In this document: positions 1 through 10,379 of the stretch, piece by piece
Numbering within the stretch: the stretch's first letter is position 1
Layout of the letters: each line of letters starts with the position of its first letter
DNA from: Balaenoptera acutorostrata
Taxonomy: Eukaryota; Chordata; Mammalia; Artiodactyla; Balaenopteridae
DNA length: 64,000 nt
Assembly (NCBI RefSeq): GCF_949987535.1
Contig: NC_080070.1
Coordinates: 14,513,770-14,577,769, forward strand
Direction: 5' to 3'
Position numbers and translations under genes: made by a program
The notes under the pieces: generated by a model
The model's database searches: none
The model's input: only the letters and a program-made list of their open reading frames with translations
What the model was told of the DNA's origin: nothing

Positions 1-1140
1 CCGGGACCGAGATGAGAAAGAGGGGAAATGGGGGCTCTTGCTTAAGCCCTGTCAGTGAGAACTGAAACATGGTTACCACGGAAGATGGCTTTCTGGGTGC
101 GATGAGCTTATCTGAGCTGAGGCTGCTAGGCCGTCTCCAGCCTCAGGGTCACCGGTGTTTAATGCACAGAAAAGGATCTGGTTTTCTGACGCTCTCCCGG
201 TACTCTGTTGCTATCTTATTTCAGTGCTTTCTGTTGGATTCTCATCCAGAGTTTCTTCTACTTATGCTTGGTAGACACTTGAACTTCCCTCCCCCCTCCC
301 CAGCCTCCCCCATTGCTCCCAGACAGAGAGCCACCAAAAGCAATTGAGAGGTCAGAGGTCAATGGCAGGAGTCAAAGGTCGCCAGCCTGGTCCCCTAAAC
401 AATGGTTGAGGGTCAGACAATTGAAAAGCGAAGGGTGATAAAAACTTTGGCGTCTGTGAACCAATTAATTAGACCCCCTGTCCCTGTGGAGTGAGTGCAG
501 GACACCTCAGATCCGGTGTGGGCAGCACTAACGAAACGCTAAGGTGAAGCCATCACGGAGAGACAGAGCTTTCCAGAAAAAGACTTGGCTTCTCAGAGAC
601 CTTCTGTTATCTTAATCATATCTTTCTTTCACGATTCCAACCAATATTCGTGGTCCACCTGGTGTGAGCAGGGCAGGACGAGGAGGGGATGAGGGCATTT
701 TATCTGTGAGGTCAGGAAACTCGGGGTGACCCTTTCTCCAGCAGGGTGTAGAGGGCGTTGCCTCAGCAGGGCTGAGCACCTGTGCCCTCTCAGATCTATT
801 CTGCCCTCCTTTTATCCAGCATCCAACGTTTCAGACTAGACTCCCTGGCACGCCACAAGACACCCGCTCTACTTTCCTCTCCTGGAGGGAAAGTATTTTT
901 GTTCTGAAAAGAGAGGCTTTGGGGCCTGCCAACTTAGGGCAATTCACACCTCAAAAGCTGATCAGGTTCGGGCTCTATATTCAAACTCCTTTCGTCCAAG
1001 CTCTTTTATCTCCCCAAGAAGGGACCTCCTCGTTCAGCAGCTCTATCTACCTGCTTGCAGCGATTTGCTTCCCCCGCGAGGAGTAAAGGGGATTCTCTGA
1101 GAATTTGTGCATGGTTCACTGGTTTCATTCAAAAGTGTTT
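1..1140. other. Non-coding intergenic stretch, no repeat recognised
   Basis: I see no exon-like open frame and no interspersed repeat that I recognise here. The part from about 345 to 475 is dense in motifs that resemble transcription-factor sites (entry 349-381), followed by a GATA-like TGATAA at 436-441 and a homeodomain-like TAATTAG core at 466-472. The lack of recognisable repeats contrasts with the rest of the window and fits a retained non-coding element, but only alignment to other mammals can show conservation. Confidence 0.4.
349..381 (+). promoter_or_regulatory. Pair of DR1-type nuclear receptor half-site repeats
   Basis: Positions 349-361 read AGGTCAGAGGTCA, a perfect direct repeat of AGGTCA with one-base spacing (DR1), the classical site class for PPAR/RXR, HNF4 and COUP-TF. 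Seven bases further on, 369-381 reads GAGTCAAAGGTCG, a degenerate DR1 with the CAAAGGTC core preferred by HNF4. A further GGGTCA half-site lies at 410-415. The motifs are seen directly; use as an enhancer is inference. The nearest gene start in the window is KDM7A, 21 kb away. Confidence 0.45.
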
Positions 1141-1143
1141 ACC

Positions 1144-1449
1144 GAGGGTGGCGCAGTGATTCAGAATCCGCCTGCCAATGCAGGGGACACGAGTTCGATC
1201 CCTGGTCCAGGAAGATCCCATGTGCCTTGGAGCAACTAAGCCTGTGCACCACAATTCCTGAGCCTGCAAGCCACAACTACTGAGCCCACGCACCTAGAGC
1301 CCATGCTCTGCAACAAGAGAAGCCACCGCAACGAGAAGCCCGCGCACCGCAAGGAAGAGTAGCCCCTGCTCGCCACAACTAGAGAAAGCCCGTGCACAGC
1401 AACGAAGACCCAACGCAGCCAAAAATAAATAAATTTAATTTTTAAGAAA
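1144..1449 (+). mobile_element. CHR-type tRNA(Glu)-derived SINE
   Basis: The head matches the CHR SINE (GGTGGCGCAGTG box A region, then a GAGTTCGATCC box B). The tRNA-unrelated body follows (alternating CCACAACTACTGAGC and GCAACAAGAGAAGCC motifs, ending AACGAAGACCCAACGCAGCC) and an A-rich tail. About ten bases are missing or diverged at the 5' end. These elements are transcribed by RNA polymerase III and moved by L1 proteins. No clear target-site duplication was found, so it is an older copy than those with perfect duplications below. Confidence 0.85.
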
Positions 1450-1967
1450 AGCCGAGCTAATGATAATAGTAATATTCATAAACGTATTCATAAAGAGAGG
1501 AGGATTATACAGCAAAATGTAGGAGATTTTGTGTGAACTGGTTTTTTTCTTTGTATTTTTCTGTAGTGACAAAGTTTTCTGTGATAAACAGACTCATTTT
1601 AAAATCAGAAAACAAAAATGCTATTTTACACTATTATTGATCACGTAGATGAACAAAGCCCTCTTCATAGCATGATGCAGAGATAGACTTCTGCTTCTAG
1701 CCATAATGGAGCAACATAGATCAGATTTACCTTCTCACCTAAAACAATTTAAAAACCAGGCAAAATATATGAAGCAATATTTTTCAGCCATGGTACAACA
1801 GGCAGTGCAAGACAATAATACCTGAAAGAATAGAAACAAATGAGGAGCACCATGATATTCCCCCAGATCACTACCTGGAGAGTTTCCATTTGCAGTAAAG
1901 GGAGGAGGACCCAAATGGAGCTCAATGGTGTCTTGAGTTGAGGAAGCCAACCTCAGAGTTTGGAGAT

Positions 1968-2735
1968 GGTTAATTTCATGTGTCAACGTGGCTAGGCCAC
2001 AACACCCAGATATTTCTAGATGTTTCTATGAAGGCATTTGCAATGGGCTGAATATTTGTGTCCCTCCATATTCATGTGTTGAAGCCCTAATCCCCAATGT
2101 GATGGTATATGGAGGTGGGGCCTTTGGGAGGTGATTACATCATGAAGGTGGAGCCCTCCTGATGGGATTAGTGCCCTTATAAGAAGAGATGTGAGAGAGG
2201 TGATTTCTCTCTGTCTGCCATATGAGGCTACAGCAATAAGACATCCGTCTGCAAACCAGAAAGTAGGCTTTCACCAGAAACTGAATTGGCGAGAACCTTG
2301 ATCTTGGACTTCTCAGCCTCCAGAACTGTGAGATGTAAATGTCTGTTGTTTAAGCTACCCAGTCTATGATATTTGAAATAGCAGCACAAGCTGACAGTAT
2401 TAAGGCAGTATTTTCTGGATGGGATTAATGTTTAAATAGGTAGACTTTGAGAAAGCAGATTGCTCTCCATAATGTGGGTGGTGGGCCTGACACAATCAGT
2501 TGACGGCCTTAAGAAAAAGACCAGTCTCTCCCAAGGAAGAGGGAATTCTGCCAGCAGACTGCCTTCAGGCTTGAGCTGCAACATCAACTCTTTCCTGGGT
2601 CTCCAGCCTGCCAGCGAACCTTACAGATTTTTGGCTTTGTCAAGATATATATATATTGACATGTATATATATTGACATATATATATATTCATTTACTTAT
2701 ACATATATGAATATATATGACATATATATATTCAT
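1968..2735 (+). repeat. Old LTR-like repeat, split by an MLT1 insertion
   Basis: The piece 1968-2038 (TTAATTTCATGTGTCAACGTGG...) and the piece 2408 to about 2735 (AGGTAGACTTTGAG... then a region near AACATCAACTC) belong to one common ancient mammalian repeat whose 3' end is an AT-rich tract. They are separated by an MLT1 LTR (2039-2407). The two halves join correctly when the LTR and one copy of the 5-bp duplication are removed. I recognise the repeat but cannot name the family securely. Confidence 0.55.
2039..2407 (+). mobile_element. MLT1-type solo LTR (ERVL-MaLR)
   Basis: The sequence follows the MLT1A/B LTR consensus: TGAATATTTGTGTCCCTCC near the start, GGTGGGGCCTTTGGGAGGTG in the middle, GTGCCCTTATAAGAAG (TATA region), and TTGATCTTGGACTTCTCAGC before the end. 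It is a solo LTR with no internal region. The bases flanking it, GCATT (2034-2038) and GTATT (2408-2412), are a 5-bp duplication with one mismatch, the expected size for ERVL-class integration. Confidence 0.75.
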
Positions 2736-2750
2736 TCATTCATTCATTTA
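2643..2750. repeat. AT-rich simple repeat with ATTC tract
   Basis: Runs of TATATA alternate with TTGACATG/TTGACATA spacers and end in a short (ATTC)n tract near 2731-2748. It lies at the AT-rich 3' end of the older repeat at 1968-2735 and probably expanded from it. Confidence 0.8.
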
Positions 2751-4592
2751 GGGGATGATGGGGATCCACTGAAGTTTCATGAGCAGGCCAGTGTGGATCA
2801 GTGAGGTACTTTAGGAAGATGCCTCAAGCTGAACTGGAGGAGAGGCTAAAGCTTTGAAGAAATTCTGGGGCTGGGGACTGCCAGAATCCAGGTGTGTGGT
2901 AGGAAGGAAGGAGGGGATGAGAGAGAGAGGGTCAGTGAGTGAAACATTTTTAAAGAAAGAATTCATAGGGCCTGGTAAAGACTCTTTTTTATTCATTTGA
3001 CTGGGGGTGAGGGAGGCATTTCAGTGAAGTCCTCATGATGCAAACGGAATACCAGGGATTGGATAATGATGGATAATGAGGAAAGAGAGGCACCCAAGTT
3101 CTCATGGAAGAAGGGGATGGCTAGATCAGTTCCTAGAGGAGTGGCAGCTTTTTTAGAATTCCTCTGGCTTTGCTGTCATTTTCTCCAGGTCAGACACTTC
3201 TTGGGCAGTTACTGCCATCAGACCCTCTGCTAGGCAGTGCGCAAGGAAACCTGGGCTTGCAGGAAGGGAGAGAAAAGGGTTAATGGGGAGCAGGAGAGGA
3301 AGGAGGCACAAGCAAGGAAGGGGGATAAGGCACCGAACAGGCTTGGCAAGAGGGAGGGCAGGGGTTATACAGTCATGGGTGGAGGGCTAGGCTGCGGCTT
3401 CTGAGTCCAGAAAAAGACAGAGGAAGTCTGGGAGAGGAAGGGAGTTCAGAGGGTGGACGAGGTGTGGCCTCCATCTGCCCTGTGGGTCGTGAGGGTCTCT
3501 AGCATGACTTTTGCACCCTTCATCCAGGATGTTTAACCTTCTCCCTGGGGACGGTTTATCGAGTCTTAATCACTGCTCACTGGACTCCTGGCCGTGCTCT
3601 GCCTGTTCAACAAGTGCTCTGTGTTGTTCTCATGGCAGAGGGCGATTTCTGGCCCTCGGGTATCCCAGGGTACGAGGAAAAGGCATGTTTGAAGCTGGAA
3701 AGAATTCCTCACTCCAAAATTTTCCTTGGGACATGGAATTTAAACTTTTGTCACTGACAGGACTTTGCTTCTCATTTTCCTGAATGACTCAAATGTTTCC
3801 TTCAGACAATGGCAGAGTGTATCTTGCTTGAATCATTGGACTTCTGTTATTTTTGTAAGATGTGGGTGGGCAATATGACTCAGTATTTTTCCAAGAGATG
3901 TGAAAATTATATTGCCTATTTTGGATCATTTCATGCTGAGATCTGGAATCTTTTTCTTGAATTTTAAATCTTGGAGCTTGGGAAATTTTTGTTTCTGTTT
4001 TGCTTTTCAATCATTTCAGATCTTTCCCAGATAAAATGTTAAAGGAAAATGACTTAAATTTACTTAGCCATAATTCTAAGTTATGAAGTAAGTTTTGAAT
4101 TATAACCTATTCTACACTTTTTAAATAAGAGATTTGCTAAATCTAGTGGTGTGTTTGCCATCTTGGTTGTGAAAAAAATTGGGGAATATGGGGTTAGTAG
4201 AGTTTTGAAGGTCATCTAATTCAAAACCTTATCTGGTGTGTGAATACCCTCTGACTAGTTTTCCAGCTTCTGCTCGGGTACCTCTCTCTGACAACTGAGT
4301 TCTATTTGAGTGCATCAGGTGATGGAGAGCTCTTTAGGTACTAGGCAGAACCACTTCTGCACAGCACTTTCACACAAAACTAAAACCTGCTTCCCTGTAG
4401 CTTCCAAACACTGGCCCTAGTTCTGATCCCTATTCTTTATGGATCTCTATTGAATAATTCTGTAACAGTGTGATAGATTTTGAAATGCTTACTGCTGTAT
4501 TTTCCTTCTTGATAGGTCAGGTCCTTTAGCAGTCTTTTTATTATTAATGCTAGGATAAGACTCTGAGGCTTAGTGTCTCCAGGGAGGATAGT
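2751..4592. other. Non-coding stretch, no feature recognised
   Basis: Both strands were read. The longest open frames are under 95 codons, lack domain-like sequence, and are not flanked by convincing splice signals. The part 2880-3460 is purine-rich on the + strand (GGAGAGGAAGG-like runs). I cannot assign any of it to a repeat family with confidence. Confidence 0.5.
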
Positions 4593-4996
4593 ATTATGGG
4601 ATGAATTGTGTTCCCCCTCCAGTTCAGCTGTTGAAGTCCTAACCCCCAGTACCTCAGAATGTGACTGTATTTAAAGATAAAATCTTTAAAGAGATGATTA
4701 AGTTCAAATGAGGTCTTTAGAGTCTGCCCTAATCCAGTCTTACTGGTGTCCTTATAAGAGGAAATTTTGGACACATAGAGAGGCACCAGGAGCATGAGAG
4801 CACAGAGGGACAGCCATGTGAAAAGGCAAGAGGATGGTTGTCTTCAAGCCAAGGAAAGAGGCCTCAGAAGAAAACAATCCTGCCAACACCTTGATCTTGG
4901 ACTTTTAGCCTCCAGAACCATGAGAAAATGATTTCCACTGTTTACAGTTCCCAGTCTATGGCATTTTGTTGCAGCAGTCGTAGCAAATTAATACAG
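4593..4996 (+). mobile_element. MLT1-type LTR (ERVL-MaLR), diverged
   Basis: The order of landmarks matches an MLT1 relative: GAATTGTGTTCCCCC, GTTGAAGTCCTAACCCCCAG, GGTGTCCTTATAAGAGG, CTTGATCTTGGACTTTTAGC and a terminal AGCAAATTAATACAG. It is a different subfamily from the copy at 2039-2407. No internal retroviral sequence flanks it, so it is a solo LTR. Several short open frames overlap it but are not genes. Confidence 0.7.
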
Positions 4997-6299
4997 ATGT
5001 GGCAACTAAGAATAAGAAATACATGCCACAAGGGCAGTTGCTTTCAGATAGAAAGAGTGGAGGGGAAATGCAAAGTCCTTCCAGAGTATGTGCACGAGAG
5101 CCACTGGGCAGCCCTAGAAAAGAGCATGGAGAATGTATCTGGTGCCAGGGCTCTCGATGTCCCCACACCCCACTTGCCTCCAGCCCTGAATTTGGCCCTG
5201 GGCGGGAGCCATTGTTGGCAGTAGAAACATCTAGAAAGTTCTGGAGCAGAGGCAGATTTACCATGAAGCTAATGGAGCTCACATTTCAGGGCCCTTAACT
5301 TTTTGGAGCTTCCTCCAATGCCTGAGGAGGTGCCCTAGCAAAGTGTCCACATAATCTTGTTTTTTAAAAATTTGCAAAAGGTATTTTAACTGCAATTGGT
5401 TAAAACCACTGCCTTTTTCCACTCCAACTTCTTCTCCATCACACTTCTCCTCCTGTTGAGTGATGGGGGAGTGGCCACAGCTAAGGGAAATTTGAGTTGG
5501 GGTTTCATTTTTTTGTTTTTGTGGAACACAGGCACATAGGTTGTAGTCAGATCTGGCTAGCTGTCCTGGGGTAGGAATGGCTACCAGGTGGTGGTGTACT
5601 AGTAAATGTTTAGCAACTGGATTTGTAAAGTTTGCCGATTTCTATGGTGTAAATACTCCCACCGTGGCCCATTTCAAGCTGTCAATGTGACATCACTGTA
5701 AGTGGAGTTGGGAAGAGTATACACCATTAGGTAGTATTTGCATCATACGGATTCAATAGATGTAAACAACCTTAAGAGCATAGTAATGGTAAAACGTAGT
5801 GAGATAATTGGAAAATGATGAGTTTTGAGTATATATTATCTTTATTTTTAGTATTATTTATTTAATTGGAAGTTTATATTATTTAATTTTTAATAATGTC
5901 TCTGTTTAACAACTGACTTACCAAATTCCTGAAAACCTACCAATGTACTCCTGTGAGCCACAATGAACCAGCTTCATCACACGACTGTGAACCAGGTACA
6001 CTTCCATTGCCCACTTTGTTGATTCACCATGTTTCATGTCAGGAAGATGCAGGGTTAGAATTAGTAATTTGATATGAAACATATCAAAACTATGTTTTGA
6101 GGAGAAACTAGGTTTTTAAATGTATGGAGCAAGAAGCTAGTCTGGAAAATTCTTTCACTCATCAGGCATATAAGTTTGTACACAGACTATTTGGTTCTCA
6201 TCAATGCCTAGTTGAAGTGATAGTTCTTGCCTGTCAAGAATATGCTTGATAATGCAGTTTATAGAATTATAAATGCCCCATATAGTTAAAAGGAAATTT
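4997..6299. other. Non-coding stretch, probably old unresolved repeats
   Basis: The part 5250-5720 has the feel of a very old interspersed repeat (AGGCAGATTTACCATGAAGC... and GGCCCATTTCAAGCTGTC...), but I cannot name it. The part 5800-6299 is AT-rich with no recognisable element. No exon or RNA gene is supported. Confidence 0.4.
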
Positions 6300-6745
6300 T
6301 GATGGTGTATTAGCTCCTATCCCCTTTCCTCTCTCATATTCTCCCCCATACAACACTCCCTTTTGCTTTCTCCACTCTAGCCACTCTGGTCTCCTTGCTG
6401 TTCCTGGAACTTACAGGGTATATTCCTGCCCCAGGACCTTTGTACTAGCTCTTCTGTCTGGAATGCTTTCCCCAGGTAGCCAGATGACCAGTCCCTCATC
6501 ACTTTCACATCTTAGTCATTTAGTCACTTTCTCATGAGGCCTTCCCTCAATCTAAAACTACCACCCAGTTAACCCCGTGGCCTTTCCTTAATTGAAGTTT
6601 ATTTAGACATTATCACCTAGGATGTCAGCTTCCTACACTAGGATGCAAGTTCCATGAGGACATTTACTTGTTTTGTTTTACTTTTAAAGTTCACTGCTGC
6701 ACCCCTGGCTCCTAGAAGAGGGTCTGGGACATGGTGGTAATGAGT
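6300..6745 (+). mobile_element. L2 LINE 3' end
   Basis: The 3' end of L2 is recognisable: CCACTCTGGTCTCCTTGCTG, CCAGGACCTTTGTACTAGC, GAGGCCTTCCCTCAATC, then the terminal block with GATGCAAGTTCCATGAGGAC and CACTGCTGCACCCCTGGC. It is diverged, as expected for an ancient CR1-group LINE, and has no reading frame. Confidence 0.75.
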
Positions 6746-9352
6746 TCCCGTGATCTACCAGTCTAGTAACCAGGAAAGAGAGAGAAGTTCAAGCCATAAT
6801 GTCTCCTACTGATCCCTCCCTCTCTCGTTTCCTTTTTTTTTTGCTTAACTGACTTGTAATTATAGAAACAATGCATGCACATAGCAAAATTAGAATGATC
6901 CAGAAAAGTATAAAATAAAAGTATAAGATGGAAAATAAGCATCACATTCCCTTCCCCAAACGGATCCCTCAGACTCACTCCTTAGAAGCCCCCATTGTCA
7001 AGATTTTCTGTTTTGCATTTTATGGTGGTTATTATAGAACCCCAAATAATTTGTTTATGACTTTCTTTCTTGATTCATCAATGTAGAAAGTATCTACTAA
7101 TTCCTTGCTGTGCAAATGAAGAATTTAACACATCTATAATGCTGCCTACTTTCTCTAACCAGTTTTTATTAGATATGTTATTTCAGTTCTTTAGTTCTTC
7201 TGTGGGATATCTTACAACTTCACATAAAATACTAAAACCTTTATTTCTGGGTTTATCAAATTCAGGCAGATCCTATTGACTCTCTGCTGATAGATGAAGA
7301 AATTTGCACACTTTCATTTCCTTTCTTTTCTCATCTGCCTCTCATTTCTTTATTAGACTTTTTTTTTTTACATCATCAAGATTTAAAATACTTACATTCT
7401 GTGACCATAGGTAAAGTTTTCTGTGTTTTGACTATAGATTGATTCTAAAAATAAAAATCATTTAAAAAGCCATTACAATATTATAATTATTTAAATTATT
7501 CATCACTGAACCAACAATGATTGGCTCTGTAAGGAAGGAATGTAATCCAATGTCATTAAATCTTTGAAGCTTAAAGAAAAATCATTTATGCATCAATGCC
7601 TAATGTATCCCCTATTTTTTAAACTTCCTTTACTTCTAGGTCATTCTCAGCTAACACTGTTTCTGGTATTTCAAGCCACTGTATTTCTTGGAGTCCTTGA
7701 TTTGTTTTTCTGGAAGCTCTGGGGTTTTTGGGTTTTTTGTTTTTTGTTTGTTTGTTTGTTTTTGAAAACTACTCAGAAACTTTTTTCACATAGGGTAGGT
7801 GTCAAATTTTCTAAATTCTTACAAGTCCAAAAACATCTGTTTGCACTTCTACTTAATTGACAGTTTGGCTGAGTATAGGGTTTTAGGTTCAGTCTTTGCT
7901 TCTCAGAACCTGGAAGCAGGGCTGCCTTCACTGGCATGAGACCTGTCCACCCCAAGAAAGAGAGTGGCATGAAATACAACACGCATTGGAAGCCGAGAAT
8001 GGCCTGAAAATAAAGGAAGCACAGATTAATGAGGCCCTGTGCTTAAAAGGGCCCTCGTTTGGTTTAAGTCTCTGCTGTCACCATCTTGAAATTCTTAATA
8101 ATTTTTTATGGAATGCCACATTTTCATTTTCTCTGAGCCCTGCAAATTATGAAGCCGGACCCACTTAGAAGACATTCAGGCATCTAGCCATGTTGATAAG
8201 TGTGAAGTCAGACTGATTCTTATTCCTTGGCAGGTAACATGCTTTCTCTTTCTGGAAACTTTGAATATAAATACATACATACATAAATTTTAATCTTAAT
8301 TTTATTCTGGATTTTCACCAAGGGGCACCTCCCTGTGGGTCTCATTACAACTGCTTTGCTTTGGCATTCAGTGGGCCCTTTTAATCTGAAATCATTCATT
8401 TCATTCCTAAGCTTAGGGGATTTTCTCCTTATTGTTTCTTTGATTTTTTCCCCCCCTCTTTGTTTTTTTTCCTTGCAGAACTTCCATTTGATAAATATTG
8501 GACTTTCTTCATCTTCTATGTCTCAATTTCCCTCACATATCTCCTATTTGCCTGTCTTTTTTTGCATTATGTTCTGGGAGATGTCCTTAGGTTTATCTTC
8601 CAGATCACTAATTTGGCCTTTAGCTTTGTTCATTCATTATTTCACTCCTTCACTTTTTTTCTTTTACTCTAGTAGTCATAATTTTTAGGTTCCTCAAACT
8701 CTGTGAGGAATTCTGAAGGAGCTATGAAGGCTCCTTTTTCATAGAAGCTTGCTCTTTTTTCTTGAAATTTGCTCTCAACTTTCTCTGAGGCTACTCATTA
8801 GAATGAAGAAAAAGGTGTATTTCTCTTGTGTTCCTGAATTATGCTTCGTCTAGGGTGAGTTGTTGTTTCTTTGTGTGTTTGTTTTCCACATTAGTCCTTC
8901 TCTTTTATGCCGTTGATTTTCCTCACATGCCTTTTTGTCCCTTCACATTTATAATACACATTTCTCTTTATTAGTATGAGCTGATTTGGGCTTTTTCTGC
9001 AATTTATCCACATGGTTCTTCCTTGAATGGGAGCCCTTACTGTGAGTTTTAGGTGGGCCAGGGAGTGTTTACAGGCATTCAGATCAGGTCTGTATCAGGC
9101 CTGCAGGTTGGGGAACTTCTCAATTATCAAAGGAAGAAGGGCTTTATTCTGGGAAAATAGCAGCTCAGTGTATTTCTATCCTTATCCTTTACTCCTTCTT
9201 CTCTTTCTTCTTTTTCCTGGCGTCTGTTGTGGAGGCCTGGAGTTACCTAAGCTCTGCTGCATTTCTCTCCCAGCCCTCAGTACCCTTATTAGGAGCCCTC
9301 CTTAGGCATGCTGCCCACTTTCTTTAGAGAGCAGTTCTAGCTTCCACCTAGA
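6746..9352. other. AT-rich non-coding stretch
   Basis: It is AT-rich with T-runs (6831-6842, 7362-7371, 7726-7762, 8444-8472). Phrases around 8470-8690 and 8760-9050 suggest remains of antisense LINE sequence but are too decayed to assign. The open frames of 90-117 codons here are low-complexity Phe/Leu/Ser strings produced by T-rich DNA and are not supported as genes. Confidence 0.45.
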
Positions 9353-9540
9353 TCAGGGGTTCTCAGTGTGGTCCCAGACCAGCAGCGGCCTAAACATCAC
9401 CTGGGAACTTGTTAGAAATGCAAATTCTCTGCCCCACCCTAGACCTACTGAAACTCTGGGGGGTGAGGCTCAGCAATCTGGGTTTTAACAAGCCTGAAAA
9501 CAAGGCCAGTAGTCTGACAACTATTGGCCTAGGGCAAAGC
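9353..9540 (+). mobile_element. MER5A-like hAT-Charlie DNA transposon remnant
   Basis: It begins GGGGTTCTCAGTGTGGTCCC and continues CACCTGGGAACTTGTTAGAA, GAAACTCTGGGGGGTGAGGC and CAGCAATCTGGGTTTTAACA, which is the MER5A order. It is a non-autonomous element mobilised by a Charlie-type transposase and encodes no protein. The 3' inverted repeat is weak. Confidence 0.8.
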
Positions 9541-10234
9541 TGCTGCTGCCAGCAACTCTGTTTCTGAGGAGGAGAGGGGAGGGTACACCTGTTCCAGGTG
9601 GTTCAAAAGTTCTTTAATGAGTTATCCTGATGATTGTCCCATGGCTCACTCCTTGTCTTTAAATATATTGACTGGAGCTTGAAGCTTCTCTGAAGCTTTC
9701 TTGGGAAGATCCACAATTACTTTGGGTGCGGTTCCCCTTTCCCTTTTTCAGTCAATCAAATCCCACCTGCTTTTAAAAAGTTAGCAATTTTTTCATAATA
9801 ATACAAGGGTATAAGTGATAAATCAAATAGTACGAAATGACTTACAGTGAAAAAACCAGTCCTCTGCTATCATTGCTACACCTTTGCTCCCCACCTCCAT
9901 GCCACCCAGGCCCATTCTCTACTGGCAACTACTTTGAACTCTTTTAACCACTTTTCTGTTATTTAACTCCATATTTCTAAATAAAATACTTATATGGCTA
10001 TTTATCAATTTTGGACATTACCTATTGACTTCTTGTTATTGTTATTGAGGATTTAACTCTTTCAATCCATCCTCTCCCTCTTCTATTCTTTCCATCTTCT
10101 AAGTACAGTTATATTACAATTTTAAAAAATCAATAATCAGAGTTTAAATAGGATTCACTCTAGAACCCCATAGTGTACTCTGATTGTTTCCTTTCTCTTA
10201 CAACTTTAGTTTGTCCTAAAGTTAAAACCAACTT
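9541..10234. other. Non-coding stretch, nothing recognised
   Basis: The stretch 9780-9980 resembles the 3' part of an old LINE (TCATTGCTACACC... CTACTGGCAACTACTTTGAAC), but not strongly enough to name. No gene signal. Confidence 0.4.
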
Positions 10235-10379
10235 GGTAATTCCCCTGCGGTCCAGTGGTTGGGATTCTGTGCTTTCACTGCTGAGGTCCTGGGTGCAATT
10301 GCTGGTCGGGGAACTAGTATCCTACAAGCTGCGTAGAGCAGCCAAAAAAAAAAAAAAAAATTAAATAAATAAATAAACT
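10235..10379 (+). mobile_element. Short tRNA(Glu)-derived SINE (head plus A-tail)
   Basis: The tRNA-related head (AATTCCCCTGCGGTCCAGTGG, box B-like GGGTGCAATTGC) leads within about 115 bases to poly(A) and an AAAT/TAAA tail. It lacks the long tRNA-unrelated body of the CHR copies elsewhere, so it belongs to a short subfamily, as do 12601-12725 and 61824-62033. Confidence 0.75.

Noticed and set aside
1144..1260. tRNA gene
   Set aside because: Box A and B-like motifs at this and other sites belong to tRNA(Glu)-derived SINE heads; none folds into an intact tRNA with an anticodon arm.
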